Shown: positions 18,021 to 28,362, counted from the stretch's first letter. The stretch is DNA of 64,000 bases from Gammaproteobacteria bacterium (GCA_029244985.1 JAQWQD010000017.1:124001-188000); one strand, 5' to 3'. Made by a program: numbers and translations. The notes: generated from the sequence alone by a model not told the origin.

Positions 18021-18071
18021 GGTTGCCCTGGCACTTTCTGATCTTTAATCACGATGTAATGAGTCAAACGT

Positions 18072-19853
18072 ATGAGCGCTAAGAAAAAGCCTTTGGGCAT
18101 CACAGATGTTGTGTTGCGAGACGCACATCAGTCGTTGGTTGCAACTAGAATGCGAATTGACGACATGCTACCAATCGCTGAAAAGCTCGATCAAGTTGGG
18201 TTTTGGTCATTGGAATCTTGGGGTGGAGCTACTTTTGATTCTTGTATTCGATACCTAGGTGAAGATCCCTGGGAAAGAATTCGTCGCTTTAAAGAAGCTA
18301 TGCCAAATACACCGCAACAGATGCTATTCAGAGGTCAGAATATTTTAGGCTATAGACACTATGCAGATGATCTGGTTGATAAATTCGTAGAAAGAGCAGC
18401 AGTAAATGGAGTCGATGTATTCCGTGTTTTTGATGCTATGAATGATCCACGTAATTTGGAAACTGCAATAAACTCGGTGCGTAAACAGGATAAACACGCG
18501 CAGGGAACAATGTCGTATACCATTAGTCCCGTCCACACGATTGATAGCTGGCTCAACATGGCTCGGACTATTGAAAATATGGGGGCAGATTCACTTTGTA
18601 TAAAAGACATGGCTGGACTGTTGAAACCCTATGTTGCCTTCGATCTTATTACCAAACTCAAGCAAACAGTCCAGATTCCCATACATATGCAATGCCATGC
18701 AACCACAGGCCTCTCTGCGCCAACGTACTTGAAAGCCATCGAAGCGGGAATAGACAATGTCGATACGGCAATATCTTCAATGAGTATGACCTATGGGCAT
18801 ACTCCAACAGAAACCGTTGTTGCCTCCTTGGATAGTACTAATTGGGATACCGGATTGGATATCAACCTTCTTGAAGAAATTGCCAGCTACTTTAGAGAAG
18901 TGAGAAAGAAATACGTTAAATTTGAAGGTTCACTTAAAGGTATTGATTCTCGGATATTAGTAGCACAAGTGCCCGGAGGCATGCTGACTAATTTAGAAAA
19001 CCAGCTCAGAGAGCAAAATGCGGCTGAAAAACTGGATGAAGTCTTGGAAGAGATACCCAAAGTTAGAGAAGATTTAGGATTTATTCCTTTAGTAACTCCG
19101 ACATCACAGATTGTTGGAACGCAGGCTGTATTAAATGTAATTAGTGGTGAGCGCTATCGCAATATCACTAAGGAAACCGAAGGGGTGTTGAAAGGGGAGT
19201 ATGGTGCGACTCCGGCGCCTATGAATCAAAAATTGCAGGCCAAGGTGTTGAATGGTAAGGAAGCAATTAATTGTCGACCAGCAGACTTATTGAAGCCAGA
19301 GTTCGAAAAACAGAAAGCTGATCTTATAGGTCTTGCCGAAGCTGAGAATATCGCGCTTAAAAATGAGATAGATGACACCTTAACATATGCCCTCTTTCCT
19401 CAAGTTGGTTGGAGGTTTTTAAAAAATCGCGATAATTCAGAAGCCTTCGAAGCTATTCCTTCTGAAGATGACTTGAAGCCGGCAAGAAAAGACTCAGCCG
19501 AAGTTGATTCTGGGATCTATACAGTCGAGGTTGAAGGAAAGTCTTATATAGTTAGAGTTTCAGACGGTGGCGACATTTCTCAGCTAACTGAATTATCCGA
19601 ATCGAAACCCAATTTCGGGGTACAAGCTACGGGTGGGGAAATTAATGAAGTTGCGGCCCCGTTAGCAGGGAATGTTTTTAATGTCGCGGTTGATGTTGGA
19701 GATAATGTCTCTGAGGGGGAGATAATTTTAGTGCTTGAAGCAATGAAAATGGAAACTGAAATTCGATCCACTAGCACTGGTATAGTTACTCAAATCTTCG
19801 TCGCTAGCGGCGATGCGGTTAAAGTGGGTGACGTCTTGCTGACTCTTAGCTAA
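18072..19853 (+). CDS. oadA: Oxaloacetate decarboxylase alpha subunit (biotin protein)
   Basis: The 593-residue protein has an N-terminal carboxyltransferase TIM barrel ([17 protein letters not shown]; metal-site [20 protein letters not shown]). A linker of acidic low-complexity sequence leads to a C-terminal biotinyl domain with LEAMKMETE, where Lys559 carries biotin. It transfers CO2 from oxaloacetate to biotin, and OadB then decarboxylates carboxybiotin while exporting Na+. The length is normal for the family. Pyruvate carboxylase subunit B shares the fold, but the adjacent oadG and oadB (12-bp gap) decide for the sodium pump. Confidence 0.95.
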   Translation: MSAKKKPLGITDVVLRDAHQSLVATRMRIDDMLPIAEKLDQVGFWSLESWGGATFDSCIRYLGEDPWERIRRFKEAMPNTPQQMLFRGQNILGYRHYADDLVDKFVERAAVNGVDVFRVFDAMNDPRNLETAINSVRKQDKHAQGTMSYTISPVHTIDSWLNMARTIENMGADSLCIKDMAGLLKPYVAFDLITKLKQTVQIPIHMQCHATTGLSAPTYLKAIEAGIDNVDTAISSMSMTYGHTPTETVVASLDSTNWDTGLDINLLEEIASYFREVRKKYVKFEGSLKGIDSRILVAQVPGGMLTNLENQLREQNAAEKLDEVLEEIPKVREDLGFIPLVTPTSQIVGTQAVLNVISGERYRNITKETEGVLKGEYGATPAPMNQKLQAKVLNGKEAINCRPADLLKPEFEKQKADLIGLAEAENIALKNEIDDTLTYALFPQVGWRFLKNRDNSEAFEAIPSEDDLKPARKDSAEVDSGIYTVEVEGKSYIVRVSDGGDISQLTELSESKPNFGVQATGGEINEVAAPLAGNVFNVAVDVGDNVSEGEIILVLEAMKMETEIRSTSTGIVTQIFVASGDAVKVGDVLLTLS

Positions 19854-19865
19854 TCGGAAAATATC

Positions 19866-20999
19866 ATGAGCCAGCTAATAGTGCTTTGGCAGTCATCAGG
19901 TATCTATCAAATTAGTTTGGGGCAGTCAGCCATGATCTTAATAGGTCTATTGCTGCTCTATCTCGCAATTGCTAAACGTTTTGAGCCACTATTACTTATA
20001 CCTATTGGTTTCGGTGGAATTCTTTCAAATATTCCTGGGGTTGATATTGCGGTAGGTAATGGAATACTCGCACAATTTTCAAGCATGGGATTGGACACTG
20101 GCGTTTTTCCATTATTGGTGTTTATGGGTATTGGTGCCATGACTGAATTCGGGCCTTTGCTTGGGAATCCCCGCACCATGCTGTTGGGAGCAGCAGCGCA
20201 GTTTGGTATATTTTCAACCTTATTGGGTGCTTTGTTTATGACGCAGATCGGTGTGTTTGATTTTACACTTGCTCAAGCCGCAGCGATAGGGATTATAGGT
20301 GGAGCCGATGGACCAACAGCGATCTATGTTTCAGGCTTATTGGCCCCAGAACTTTTGGGAGCAATAGCAGTAGCTGCTTATTCTTATATGGCTTTAGTTC
20401 CTTTGATACAACCCCCAATTATGCGTGCCCTTACTTCTGAGGCAGAGCGTAAAATTAGAATGAAACAGACAAGAGAAGTTTCACAAACAGAAAAAATATT
20501 GTTTCCTTTAGTGCTTCTCATTCTGGTTGCTCTTATTGTGCCAGGTGCAGCACCATTATTAGGCATGTTTTGCTTCGGGAATCTAATGAAAGAATGTCGG
20601 GTTGTCGCGCGACTATCGGATACCGCGCAGAATGCATTAATTAATACCGCTACTATCTTTTTAGGTTTGTCGGTTGGCTCGAAGCTTATTGCTGATGAAT
20701 TTTTGGTGGGTGAAACTTTGGGTATTCTTGCACTAGGAATGGTGGCATTTGCTATTGGAACAGCGGCTGGCATACTAATGGCTAAGTTAATGAATCTGTT
20801 CTCTGTTCGAAAAATTAACCCTCTCATTGGTGCGGCTGGTGTGTCCGCAGTGCCGATGGCGGCACGTGTGGCCAACAAGGTTGGTATAGAAAATGACCCT
20901 GATAATTTTTTGATAATGCATGCCATGGGGCCTAATGTGGCTGGAGTAATAGGATCCACGATTGCGGCTGGTGTTCTGATCCAATTTGCGACTGGATAG
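19866..20999 (+). CDS. oadB: Oxaloacetate decarboxylase beta subunit, Na+ pump
   Basis: The 377-residue polytopic membrane protein is the sodium-translocating carboxybiotin decarboxylase. Family hallmarks are [28 protein letters not shown], the re-entrant [13 protein letters not shown] with the essential Asp, and [23 protein letters not shown] near the C-terminus. It starts 12 bp after oadA. The complex turns oxaloacetate decarboxylation into an outward sodium gradient, which suits a marine organism that uses Na+ energetics. Confidence 0.95.
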   Translation: MSQLIVLWQSSGIYQISLGQSAMILIGLLLLYLAIAKRFEPLLLIPIGFGGILSNIPGVDIAVGNGILAQFSSMGLDTGVFPLLVFMGIGAMTEFGPLLGNPRTMLLGAAAQFGIFSTLLGALFMTQIGVFDFTLAQAAAIGIIGGADGPTAIYVSGLLAPELLGAIAVAAYSYMALVPLIQPPIMRALTSEAERKIRMKQTREVSQTEKILFPLVLLILVALIVPGAAPLLGMFCFGNLMKECRVVARLSDTAQNALINTATIFLGLSVGSKLIADEFLVGETLGILALGMVAFAIGTAAGILMAKLMNLFSVRKINPLIGAAGVSAVPMAARVANKVGIENDPDNFLIMHAMGPNVAGVIGSTIAAGVLIQFATG

Positions 21000-21112
21000 C
21001 CCCACCCCCACCTGACACCAAATCAAGGCTGGAGCATCTCTCTAAAGAGCTTAGGTGAGCGTTGGCGGAATTTATAAAAACAAACTTATAGATTGCAAAA
21101 ATTTTGAGCAGG

Positions 21113-21892
21113 TTATTTTTTTATAAATTTCAGGGTCATACGATCGCTTTCTCCAATAGCCTGCAAGCTAGATCTAGCGGTTCGATTAAATCTAGAACCA
21201 CGCAAAGTAGGGGGGAGAGAATAGACCCCATTAGGATAATTTTTTAAGTCTAATGGATTAGCATTGATTTCAGATTGATTCAACAATTCGAAACCAGCGT
21301 TTTTGGCCAACATCAGAACATGTGACTGGTTTACGTAACCATTTTTTCCTGTCGGATCCTGAGCTATGGATTCGACACCCCGATGATCAACAATGCCGAA
21401 AATACCTCCGAATTTAAGCATTGCATAAATAGAATGAAAATATTCCTGGGCAGGAAAATCATAGATCATAAACCCATGAGCTCTAAAAACTAACACTCGG
21501 TCCGCAGATTGATTTGCAACTACATTTACAAAGGGTGATTCATTGTCGTCAGCCCTTACGGGAATATAAGTCCCATTACCAGTGATATATGGTTCTAAAA
21601 TACTTCGATACCAACCGCCTTGTCCTCCTGGCCATATTTCGACGATGGTAAGTTCTGGTGTGACCTCAAAGAAATCCAAAGTTTCTAAAGGATGGCGATA
21701 TTGATTTCGATTTCGCAGACTTTCAGAACGGTCAGGGCTATCAATTAATTGTTGTAAGCGAGATCTGTTTTCGTCGCTTAAATTAGCCGATTGGGCAGTT
21801 ACGCCAAAGTTATATCCAATTAGTATTAGGTAGCAAAGAGTATGCAAAAATGTTTTTGGATTTTTTACTATCGAGTCCATAGATGGTTTCAT
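21113..21892 (-). CDS. Exported methyltransferase-like protein (COG4798 type)
   Basis: The 259-residue protein has an N-terminal hydrophobic segment and TAQSA, suggesting a signal peptide. It carries a class I methyltransferase-like core: LTIVEIWPGGQGGWY in motif I position, VFRAHGFMIYD, and MLKFGGIFGIVDHRG in the place of motif IV/post-motif. This matches the predicted methyltransferases of COG4798, which are unusual in being exported, where SAM would be scarce. It may therefore have another activity. The next gene upstream on this strand is cysE, 57 bp away. No substrate is known. Confidence 0.65.
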   Translation of the reverse strand: MKPSMDSIVKNPKTFLHTLCYLILIGYNFGVTAQSANLSDENRSRLQQLIDSPDRSESLRNRNQYRHPLETLDFFEVTPELTIVEIWPGGQGGWYRSILEPYITGNGTYIPVRADDNESPFVNVVANQSADRVLVFRAHGFMIYDFPAQEYFHSIYAMLKFGGIFGIVDHRGVESIAQDPTGKNGYVNQSHVLMLAKNAGFELLNQSEINANPLDLKNYPNGVYSLPPTLRGSRFNRTARSSLQAIGESDRMTLKFIKK

Positions 21893-21949
21893 TTTTCGCG
21901 CTTTGCTTTAAGTGTTCTATTTCAGAAAGTTTATTTGCTTCAAGGCAGC

Positions 21950-22747
21950 CTATTTGTCACTAGCAGATTCATCTTCCAAGACGTTCTGTTGCATGGTTTC
22001 GGCCGGCGTATCAGAGCCGGGCTTGCCAACTCGTCTGGCAGGGACGCCTACCACTGTGGTATGAGCAGCCACGTCGTTAAGTACAACGCTGCCGGCTCCA
22101 ATTTTTGCACCTTCTCCTATTTCAATATTGCCTAGTACTTTTGCACCGGCTGAAATTAATACCCCTGAGCGAATTTTTGGATGACGGTCCCCTTGCTCAT
22201 TTCCGGTTCCGCCGAGGGTAACCCCCTGTAAAATGGATACATTGTCTTCAATCACTGAAGTCTCGCCGATAACAATTCCGGTTGCATGATCGAACATTAT
22301 ACCTCGACCGATAACGCAGGCAGGATGAATATCCACTGAGAAGACTTCAGAATTACGACTTTGTATGAATCGTGCTAATTCTGCGCGATCATTTTTCCAT
22401 AAAAAATTTGCTAGTCGATGCACCTGAATCGATTGAAATCCTTTTAGATGCAAGATGACCGGCAGATAGGTGCAGATCGAAGGATCTCGTGTGAATACTG
22501 CTTTTATATCGCAGGTTGCGTTTTTAACCATCTCCGGCGATTCTGCTAAAGCATTATCGAAAAGCTCGCGAACTGTCACGACAGGCATTACATCGTCGGA
22601 TAACTTAGTTGCCAGTATAAAACTTAAGGCTGATTCTAAAGAGTCATGATTCAACACAGAAGCATAGACATAACTGGCGAGCAGTGGCTCTTGTTGAATT
22701 ACATCTTGTGCTTCTTTCTTAAGTTTTTGCCAAATTTCATCAGCCAT
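21950..22747 (-). CDS. cysE: Serine O-acetyltransferase
   Basis: The 265-residue cytosolic enzyme acetylates serine with acetyl-CoA in the first step of cysteine synthesis. The N-terminal SATase helical domain (IWQKLKKEAQDVIQQEP) is followed by a left-handed beta-helix of hexapeptide repeats. The catalytic region is DIHPACVIGRGIMFDHATGIVIGE, given here in two parts: DIHPACVIGRG and IMFDHATGIVIGE, with the conserved Asp and His. GSVVLNDV and TTVVGVPARRVGKP end the acetyl-CoA site. Length is normal for the E. coli type. No cysK is seen nearby. Confidence 0.93.
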   Translation of the reverse strand: MADEIWQKLKKEAQDVIQQEPLLASYVYASVLNHDSLESALSFILATKLSDDVMPVVTVRELFDNALAESPEMVKNATCDIKAVFTRDPSICTYLPVILHLKGFQSIQVHRLANFLWKNDRAELARFIQSRNSEVFSVDIHPACVIGRGIMFDHATGIVIGETSVIEDNVSILQGVTLGGTGNEQGDRHPKIRSGVLISAGAKVLGNIEIGEGAKIGAGSVVLNDVAAHTTVVGVPARRVGKPGSDTPAETMQQNVLEDESASDK

Positions 22748-22958
22748 GCCGAAAATTCCGGTGAATATTGGAAAAATCGATTATACGGTCTGTTTGTTTT
22801 GATACAACAGGGGAAGGCAATTTCTAACACGTAAATAAGAGCTATTGAAGAGGCTTCTGTATTGGTGCATGTAATTTTAATAGTTTTCCTCTGTATATGT
22901 CTTAGGTTTCGGATTAAGATTTAGTAATCTAGGACAAAAACGGAGATTCTCGATTCTG

Positions 22959-23915
22959 ATGATTAATCGGCTCAAACACGGTGTGCTCATACAAGGGCTC
23001 TCCATCTTTGTATTGATTGGATTAAACGCCTCAAATGCTCAGGAGATTGATCAATTCCAGCATTGGTTAGAATTAGCCTCCGCGGACCAAACTTATGCTG
23101 ATCTTGCAGACGAAATTGGCCGAACTGAAGCTTTCCGCGTATTTCTCGGGGAGGGGTCGATAGTGTTTCGAGGAAGCGGGCCAGTAGATGCTCTAGAGGA
23201 GTATCGTACTGCCGATTTTGCGCAAAATAATCTCACTTGGGAATCACATTATATCGATGTTTCAAGGGATGGGGATCTAGGTCTCACGGCTGGGCCATTT
23301 GAGCTTGCAGATCAAACATTGGGCGGCGACCAATATTCCTTTGGACATTTGGTATCAGTGTGGAAGAAAAACAATGGCCGGTGGGAATTAATAGCGGACA
23401 TGGCTGCTGGTATACCAGGGTTTCTTAGTTTGAGTGTCGAACCAGATTTTGGAGATACGCAACCGGTGTTGGATGAAACAGCGCATCCTGTGATGGCTGA
23501 AGTTGAGGATAACACCATGCAGAGTTTAATTGATGCAGACAATTTGTTTGGTCTCTCAATTAATTTCCGAGGCGGACAAAGAGCACTTTTGCGTTATGGT
23601 CTCGAAAATACTCGTGTCTATTTACCTGGCATGGCTCCGGCGATTGGGGCTGGGGCAGCGAGTTCAGTTTATGGTGCCTATCTAGATAATGAGCTGAGGA
23701 CCACGAACCCTATTAGTCTCACCTATATGGGAGGATTTCTATCTACGTCAAAAGAATTTGGTTATACCTACGGCATTATGGAAACAAGCACCGGAGAGTT
23801 CCCAGAAATAGAAGAGTTAGATGGCGAATTTCACACGAGTTATTTGCGGCAATGGCGCTTCAGTGATAATAATGAATGGCGGATCGCTGTGGAGGTACTA
23901 TATCCACTTGATTAG
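22959..23915 (+). CDS. Exported protein with tandem NTF2/SnoaL-like domains
   Basis: The 318-residue protein starts at ATG 22959 behind CGGAGA and has a signal peptide ending ASNAQ. It appears to hold two NTF2-like (SnoaL/DUF4440-type) domains. The first covers about residues 45-150 (FRVFLGEGSIVFRGSG, then LGLTAGPFEL and HLVSVWKKNNGRWELIADM). The second covers about 185-318 (ALLRYGLENTRVYLPG, then FGYTYGIMETSTG and SYLRQWRFSDNNEWRIAVEV). Each ends with the typical W-x-x-x-x-x-x-W strand. The role is unknown. Its stop overlaps the stop of the convergent glycosyltransferase gene. Confidence 0.65.
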   Translation: MINRLKHGVLIQGLSIFVLIGLNASNAQEIDQFQHWLELASADQTYADLADEIGRTEAFRVFLGEGSIVFRGSGPVDALEEYRTADFAQNNLTWESHYIDVSRDGDLGLTAGPFELADQTLGGDQYSFGHLVSVWKKNNGRWELIADMAAGIPGFLSLSVEPDFGDTQPVLDETAHPVMAEVEDNTMQSLIDADNLFGLSINFRGGQRALLRYGLENTRVYLPGMAPAIGAGAASSVYGAYLDNELRTTNPISLTYMGGFLSTSKEFGYTYGIMETSTGEFPEIEELDGEFHTSYLRQWRFSDNNEWRIAVEVLYPLD

Positions 23916-25846
23916 TTATTGAAATATACCGTTCTTTTTCCATAACGTGTCCTGGTCCCTTGCTTATTGATTAAATCAATTGCCAATTCTGAAGTTCCGT
24001 CGGAGAATTCAGCGCTGTCAAGAGACAGGGTGAAACCTAAGCCCGGGGCATTGGGGTCAGTGCTTACGGACATGATATTCACTACATCTTGTCTCGGAAT
24101 TCCATATTGTGCGCTCGCAATAATGATGTCATCAATAATTAGATCTACTTGATCGATACCGATATCTTCATTAAAAGCCCATCCGCTAACCGTGACTATA
24201 CCATTCAATATTTGATTCGCTGGCGGGTAGTCAATCCAAGCCTGTGCGGGGAATGGGCAAGGGCTCGCCCTATATTCCGCACGATTATTAATGTTCACTA
24301 AGCTGTTAGCTTTATAGAAGGAAAACATTTTATCGCCATTAAAGAGTGAAAGTTGGTTAAGATGCGATAAATTTTCTATATAATGACACATGACTCTTAA
24401 TAATTCTTTTTTTTCAGGCACCGTTAAAGCGCTATCTTCATTAATATAGAGAACTGCCCTATCGTTAATTCCTGCAAGTCCTTTTTCATCTCGTCCCCAT
24501 AGTTTATATTGAGCTAGTCTTCCGTCTCTCACCGCCTTGTCACGATCTAGTGTGTATGTCTCAGTGGAAATGCCCGCAAATTCTAATTGCGCCGCAGTGT
24601 AATAATTATCAGTCACGATAATCGGGGCCCTTAAAGGGAAGTTGGAATCTAGAATCGCTGCTGTATGGGCAGAAAAAGATTTCCAGCCAGCCATCTTATT
24701 TGATAGCACACCAGTGCCTAGGATTGATTGCAGAGGTTGTTGAAATGCTTGGGATCCCACACCCAGAAACGCGGTCAATGTGCCTAGGAACCCAATAGCT
24801 GGAATCATAGCCGTACAGCGAAATGCAACTAACTTACTCCAACGCTCGGTAGCCCATTGATGAAACTTTCTCAATGCTAGAGGAGCGAACACAACCAATG
24901 GCATATAGCCAGAAAGGGGCCAATGTATACTCGTGCTAGTGGCATCAGTCCAGGGTGCTAATAGAAAATATACTAATAAATTTGTTAATGAGACGCTTAA
25001 AAGTAACGCGGCACTAACATTGCCAGACTGTGATTCTTTATAAAGTAAATAAAGTGCAAAAAGAAATAAGAAATAAAGAGGAGGGGAGGTCAATCCTGCT
25101 TGTTTAAAAAAATGAAGGAGTCCCGTTAATTGAAACTCCCAGGGGTGACGATCGATAAAATAAAAACTAGCACTACTAAGTTCATTACTTAAGTTAAACC
25201 ACAAAATAGGAGTTAATCCAATACTCGCTATAGCTACTGCTAACCATAATCTCGGGTTTCGCCATTGTGGCCTGGCGGGGCTAAAGATACATAGAAAAAG
25301 AATTGCAGCAGTAGGATAAAGGAAAAAGCGATAGTGTGTACAAAGCCCAAAGGCTACAAAGACTCCGGTTGCGATCCAATATTTCAAATTATTTGTACGC
25401 AAGGCTCTGTCGAAGAAACCAACCGACAGAACACCAAAGATCAAAAGAGGAACATCCGGAACTGCAAGTAGCCCTAGGAAACCTGCTAAAGGTAAACACA
25501 AGCAGATACCAGCTGACTCTAAGGCTTGTTGTCTGTTGGTTATGGGCAGTGACAACCAGTATACTAATAAGGGTAGGGCACTGCCTAAGACGATAAATGG
25601 TAGGCGAACAGTAAAAGGGTTGTCTCCATCAAGCATAGCACCAAGGCCAACTAAGAAGGATGTCATAAAAGGAAGGTCGCTATAAGCGAGCGCAGGATAG
25701 GTGGATGCCTGCCAGTAAAATACTTCGTCACTGTACAAATCGAGCACCGCTGCGAAAAATAACTTAAGCAGCACTACTATAATGAACCCTGCGAGGAACA
25801 GTTTGAAGACTGGTTGTTTTATTCCCAGTTCACTCGAGCCTGACAA
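23912..25846 (-). CDS. GT39/ArnT-like membrane glycosyltransferase with Ig-like C-terminal domain
   Basis: The 644-residue protein starts at TTG 25846, eight bases after GGGAG. Helix one is followed by LDLYSDEVFYWQ, with the Asp-Glu catalytic motif of dolichol-/polyprenyl-phosphate-sugar mannosyltransferases (PMT/ArnT superfamily), and then about ten more helices. The soluble tail ends in an Ig-like domain (about 555-640: YPPANQILNGIVTVSGWAFN, IDQVDLIIDDIII, then GLGFTLSLDS) of the kind seen in exported bacterial proteins. It likely moves a sugar from a lipid carrier to a periplasmic acceptor. It begins 13 bp after feoB and may ride on that transcript. Confidence 0.75.
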   Translation of the reverse strand: MSGSSELGIKQPVFKLFLAGFIIVVLLKLFFAAVLDLYSDEVFYWQASTYPALAYSDLPFMTSFLVGLGAMLDGDNPFTVRLPFIVLGSALPLLVYWLSLPITNRQQALESAGICLCLPLAGFLGLLAVPDVPLLIFGVLSVGFFDRALRTNNLKYWIATGVFVAFGLCTHYRFFLYPTAAILFLCIFSPARPQWRNPRLWLAVAIASIGLTPILWFNLSNELSSASFYFIDRHPWEFQLTGLLHFFKQAGLTSPPLYFLFLFALYLLYKESQSGNVSAALLLSVSLTNLLVYFLLAPWTDATSTSIHWPLSGYMPLVVFAPLALRKFHQWATERWSKLVAFRCTAMIPAIGFLGTLTAFLGVGSQAFQQPLQSILGTGVLSNKMAGWKSFSAHTAAILDSNFPLRAPIIVTDNYYTAAQLEFAGISTETYTLDRDKAVRDGRLAQYKLWGRDEKGLAGINDRAVLYINEDSALTVPEKKELLRVMCHYIENLSHLNQLSLFNGDKMFSFYKANSLVNINNRAEYRASPCPFPAQAWIDYPPANQILNGIVTVSGWAFNEDIGIDQVDLIIDDIIIASAQYGIPRQDVVNIMSVSTDPNAPGLGFTLSLDSAEFSDGTSELAIDLINKQGTRTRYGKRTVYFNN

Positions 25847-25859
25847 GATTTCGCTCCCA

Positions 25860-27980
25860 TTAAAGTTGGACAGCTTGAATAAGGTTCTTAGGCATCATCT
25901 TACTGGATATTCTCTTCAAGTTAAGAATAAACACCGCCAATATTGTCAGCATGGCCGTAATCCAAATTGAGGAGAAGAGGGGGTTAACACTAAAAGTGCC
26001 TATCTGATAAATCACTGTCGCAGTTATGTAGGCCAGACCCGTGCACCAGCTAAATATCAACAGAGTCCAGCGCCAACCGGCTTCTTTGTTAACTGCACCT
26101 AACACTGCAACACAGGGTGCATACAAGAGTATAAATACCAAATAACAGAATGCCGCGAAGGGTCCTGAAAATAGGCTGGCCATATTAGTGAGGGTGCTGC
26201 CGTTTACTTCCTGTTCTTGAGCAACAGCTGCCATATCTGACACATCGCCGATTGAGATGCCTAATGGGTCAGTTAATGCTCCTCCTAATGAGACAAGTTC
26301 AGCACCTATGGAAGAGAACGCCTCGCCTGTAGCAGCAATCAAGTCTGGCGGGCCTCCGTTCCCAGCGGACCCAGCTGGCTCGCTGTAGAGTGCGTCGAGT
26401 GTCCCAACGATTGCTTCTTTGGCAAACATGCCGGTGAATAGACCCACAGTAGCAGGCCAGTTTTCTTCTTCAATGCCTAAAGGCGCAAATGCAGGAGTAA
26501 TAGACTTGCCGATAACGCTTAGTACTGAATTTTCAGAATCTTCGTTATTGAAGCTGCCGTCTGTGCCGATTGAATTTAAAAAGCTTAAGGCAATCACGAC
26601 AGTAACGATGGTTTTACCCGCTCGAAAAATAAACCCTTTTAAGCGAAACCAAGTGGTGAGCAAAATATTTCGTGGGATTGGAATATGGTAGGCAGGCATT
26701 TCTTGAAACGAAGGAGTAATTTCATCCGTAAACAACTGCTTTCGAAAAATCCAGCCGGTAAAAACTGCTAAACCTATGCCTAACAAATACAAGGCAAATA
26801 CAATATTTTGTCCGTTTTGTTGAAAGAACGCAGCCGCGAATAGTGCGTAAACTGTTAACCTTGCGCCACAGCTCATAAAGGGAGCCATGGAGATAGTCAT
26901 CAAGCGATCACTATCTCGGCCCAAGGTGCGCGCTGCCATGACCGCAGGTACATTGCACCCAAAGCCAACAATTAAAGGTACAAATGCGTTACCTGGCAAA
27001 CCAATGCCGCTCATTAATCGATCGATAACGAATGCTGCGCGGGACATATAGCCAGAATCCTCAAGAAAAGATAGGCATAAATAAAGGAATCCGATAACTG
27101 GGATAAAAGTAGCAACTAAAGTTATTCCGCCACCAACACCTTGAGCCAGCAAGGTTATAATTATGTCAGGCGCAAAAACTTGCTCCAGTAACCAAGTAAC
27201 TCCGTCCACTAAAACTGCAGCAAACAAAATATCAAAAAAATCAATAAATACTGCCCCTAGATTTACTGCAAAGGTAAACATGAGATAAATCATCAATAGA
27301 AAGAAAGGTACACCGAGCCAACGATTTAGTACTACTGCGTCAATTTGTTCCGATAAGCTATGTCTTGTTGGACTAACTTCCACTACGCCATTAACTAGTT
27401 GCCGGGACTGATGATAGCGCTGCAATATTTTGTCGTCGGTTTTTGAAGCATGCTCTGCCCCTAATTCACCAATGCCTTTACTAGGCTCTATGAAGACTTC
27501 TTCTAGCGCAGCTTTTAACGCATCAACACCTTTTTTCTGCGAAGCGATAAGGGAGATTATGGGAATTTGTAACTGGTTCTCAAGTAAATGCGGGCTAATA
27601 TTCAGTCCTTGCTGTTTCGCAACGTCCAGCATATTAACTGCGACAATCATTGGAATCGACTTTTCCATGAGCTGTTGCGTCAGTACTAAACTCCGTTCCA
27701 AATTAGTTGCGTCGATGATATTGATTATGAACTCAATGTCATCTTGCTCGAGAAATTCGAAGGCAATCTCTTCGTCAATGCCCTTATAATCCTGCTCGAG
27801 CGAATAAATTCCAGGCAAGTCAACTAATTCGATCGCTTCATCTCCGATTGAGAAGTAGCCAAACTTCTTTTCTACAGTAACTCCAGGCCAATTGCCTACT
27901 TTTTGATTGGCACCGGTAAGAACATTAAAAAGTGTCGTCTTACCGCAGTTCGGGTTACCAATAAGGGCTATTTTTCGCAT
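25860..27980 (-). CDS. feoB: Ferrous iron transporter FeoB
   Basis: The 706-residue inner-membrane Fe2+ transporter starts at ATG 27980, four bases after the feoA stop; a TTG six codons upstream would overlap feoA. It has an N-terminal G domain with G1 GNPNCGKTT, DLPGIYSLE as G3, and NMLD in the G4 position. A helical GDI-like spacer follows, then two gate domains with GFGCNVPAVMAARTL and the partner Cys site APFMSCGARLTVYALF. No feoC gene follows. A near-consensus Fur box lies in the promoter region upstream of feoA. Confidence 0.96.
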   Translation of the reverse strand: MRKIALIGNPNCGKTTLFNVLTGANQKVGNWPGVTVEKKFGYFSIGDEAIELVDLPGIYSLEQDYKGIDEEIAFEFLEQDDIEFIINIIDATNLERSLVLTQQLMEKSIPMIVAVNMLDVAKQQGLNISPHLLENQLQIPIISLIASQKKGVDALKAALEEVFIEPSKGIGELGAEHASKTDDKILQRYHQSRQLVNGVVEVSPTRHSLSEQIDAVVLNRWLGVPFFLLMIYLMFTFAVNLGAVFIDFFDILFAAVLVDGVTWLLEQVFAPDIIITLLAQGVGGGITLVATFIPVIGFLYLCLSFLEDSGYMSRAAFVIDRLMSGIGLPGNAFVPLIVGFGCNVPAVMAARTLGRDSDRLMTISMAPFMSCGARLTVYALFAAAFFQQNGQNIVFALYLLGIGLAVFTGWIFRKQLFTDEITPSFQEMPAYHIPIPRNILLTTWFRLKGFIFRAGKTIVTVVIALSFLNSIGTDGSFNNEDSENSVLSVIGKSITPAFAPLGIEEENWPATVGLFTGMFAKEAIVGTLDALYSEPAGSAGNGGPPDLIAATGEAFSSIGAELVSLGGALTDPLGISIGDVSDMAAVAQEQEVNGSTLTNMASLFSGPFAAFCYLVFILLYAPCVAVLGAVNKEAGWRWTLLIFSWCTGLAYITATVIYQIGTFSVNPLFSSIWITAMLTILAVFILNLKRISSKMMPKNLIQAVQL

Positions 27981-27984
27981 GAAT

Positions 27985-28221
27985 TTATTGAATCTCAACT
28001 TGAATTATTTTGGCCTCTGCTTTTCTTATACTAATAAAGCTCCCTCCAACTTTAACCTGCATTGGGTCTCCAAGAGGTGCGAAACGTAAAATTTCGAGCG
28101 TCGCACCAGGAATAACACCCAGGGAATATAACCTACTTCTCAGCTCAGGAGGTTCGGAAGCTATTTCTAGCACGATGCAGCGGTCGCCACTAACGGTGTC
28201 GGATAAAAGAGTTTGACTCAT
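27985..28221 (-). CDS. feoA: Ferrous iron transport accessory protein FeoA
   Basis: The 78-residue SH3-like protein (ELRSRLYSLGVIPGATLEILRF, with L-x-x-LGV/IxPG as the family hallmark, and SFISIRKAEAKIIQV at the end) partners FeoB at the inner membrane. It is the first gene of feoAB and is divergent from bfd across a 141-bp region with a Fur box. Confidence 0.92.
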   Translation of the reverse strand: MSQTLLSDTVSGDRCIVLEIASEPPELRSRLYSLGVIPGATLEILRFAPLGDPMQVKVGGSFISIRKAEAKIIQVEIQ

Positions 28222-28311
28222 ATTGATAGATAAAACTATTTAAATTCAGAATCTTACAGCGGAATGCCTAGCTAGTTATTAGCCCGCTAACCTAACAGAT
28301 CTGAATCTACT

Positions 28312-28326
28312 TGACAATCATTCTCA
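28312..28326. promoter_or_regulatory. Fur box in the feoAB/bfd divergent region
   Basis: TGACAATCATTCTCA matches the 7-1-7 Fur core TGATAATCATTATCA at 13 of 15 positions. It overlaps a candidate bfd promoter (TTGACA 28311-28316, 17-bp spacer, TTAAAT 28334-28339). Repression by iron-loaded Fur is inferred; the site also lies upstream of feoA. Confidence 0.75.
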
Positions 28327-28362
28327 TTTAGATTTAAATTAGCAGAGCCTAGGAACTATACT

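Noticed and set aside
20384-20959. 191-residue open frame on - within oadB
   Set aside because: Antisense shadow of a well-supported gene; composition follows oadB codons.
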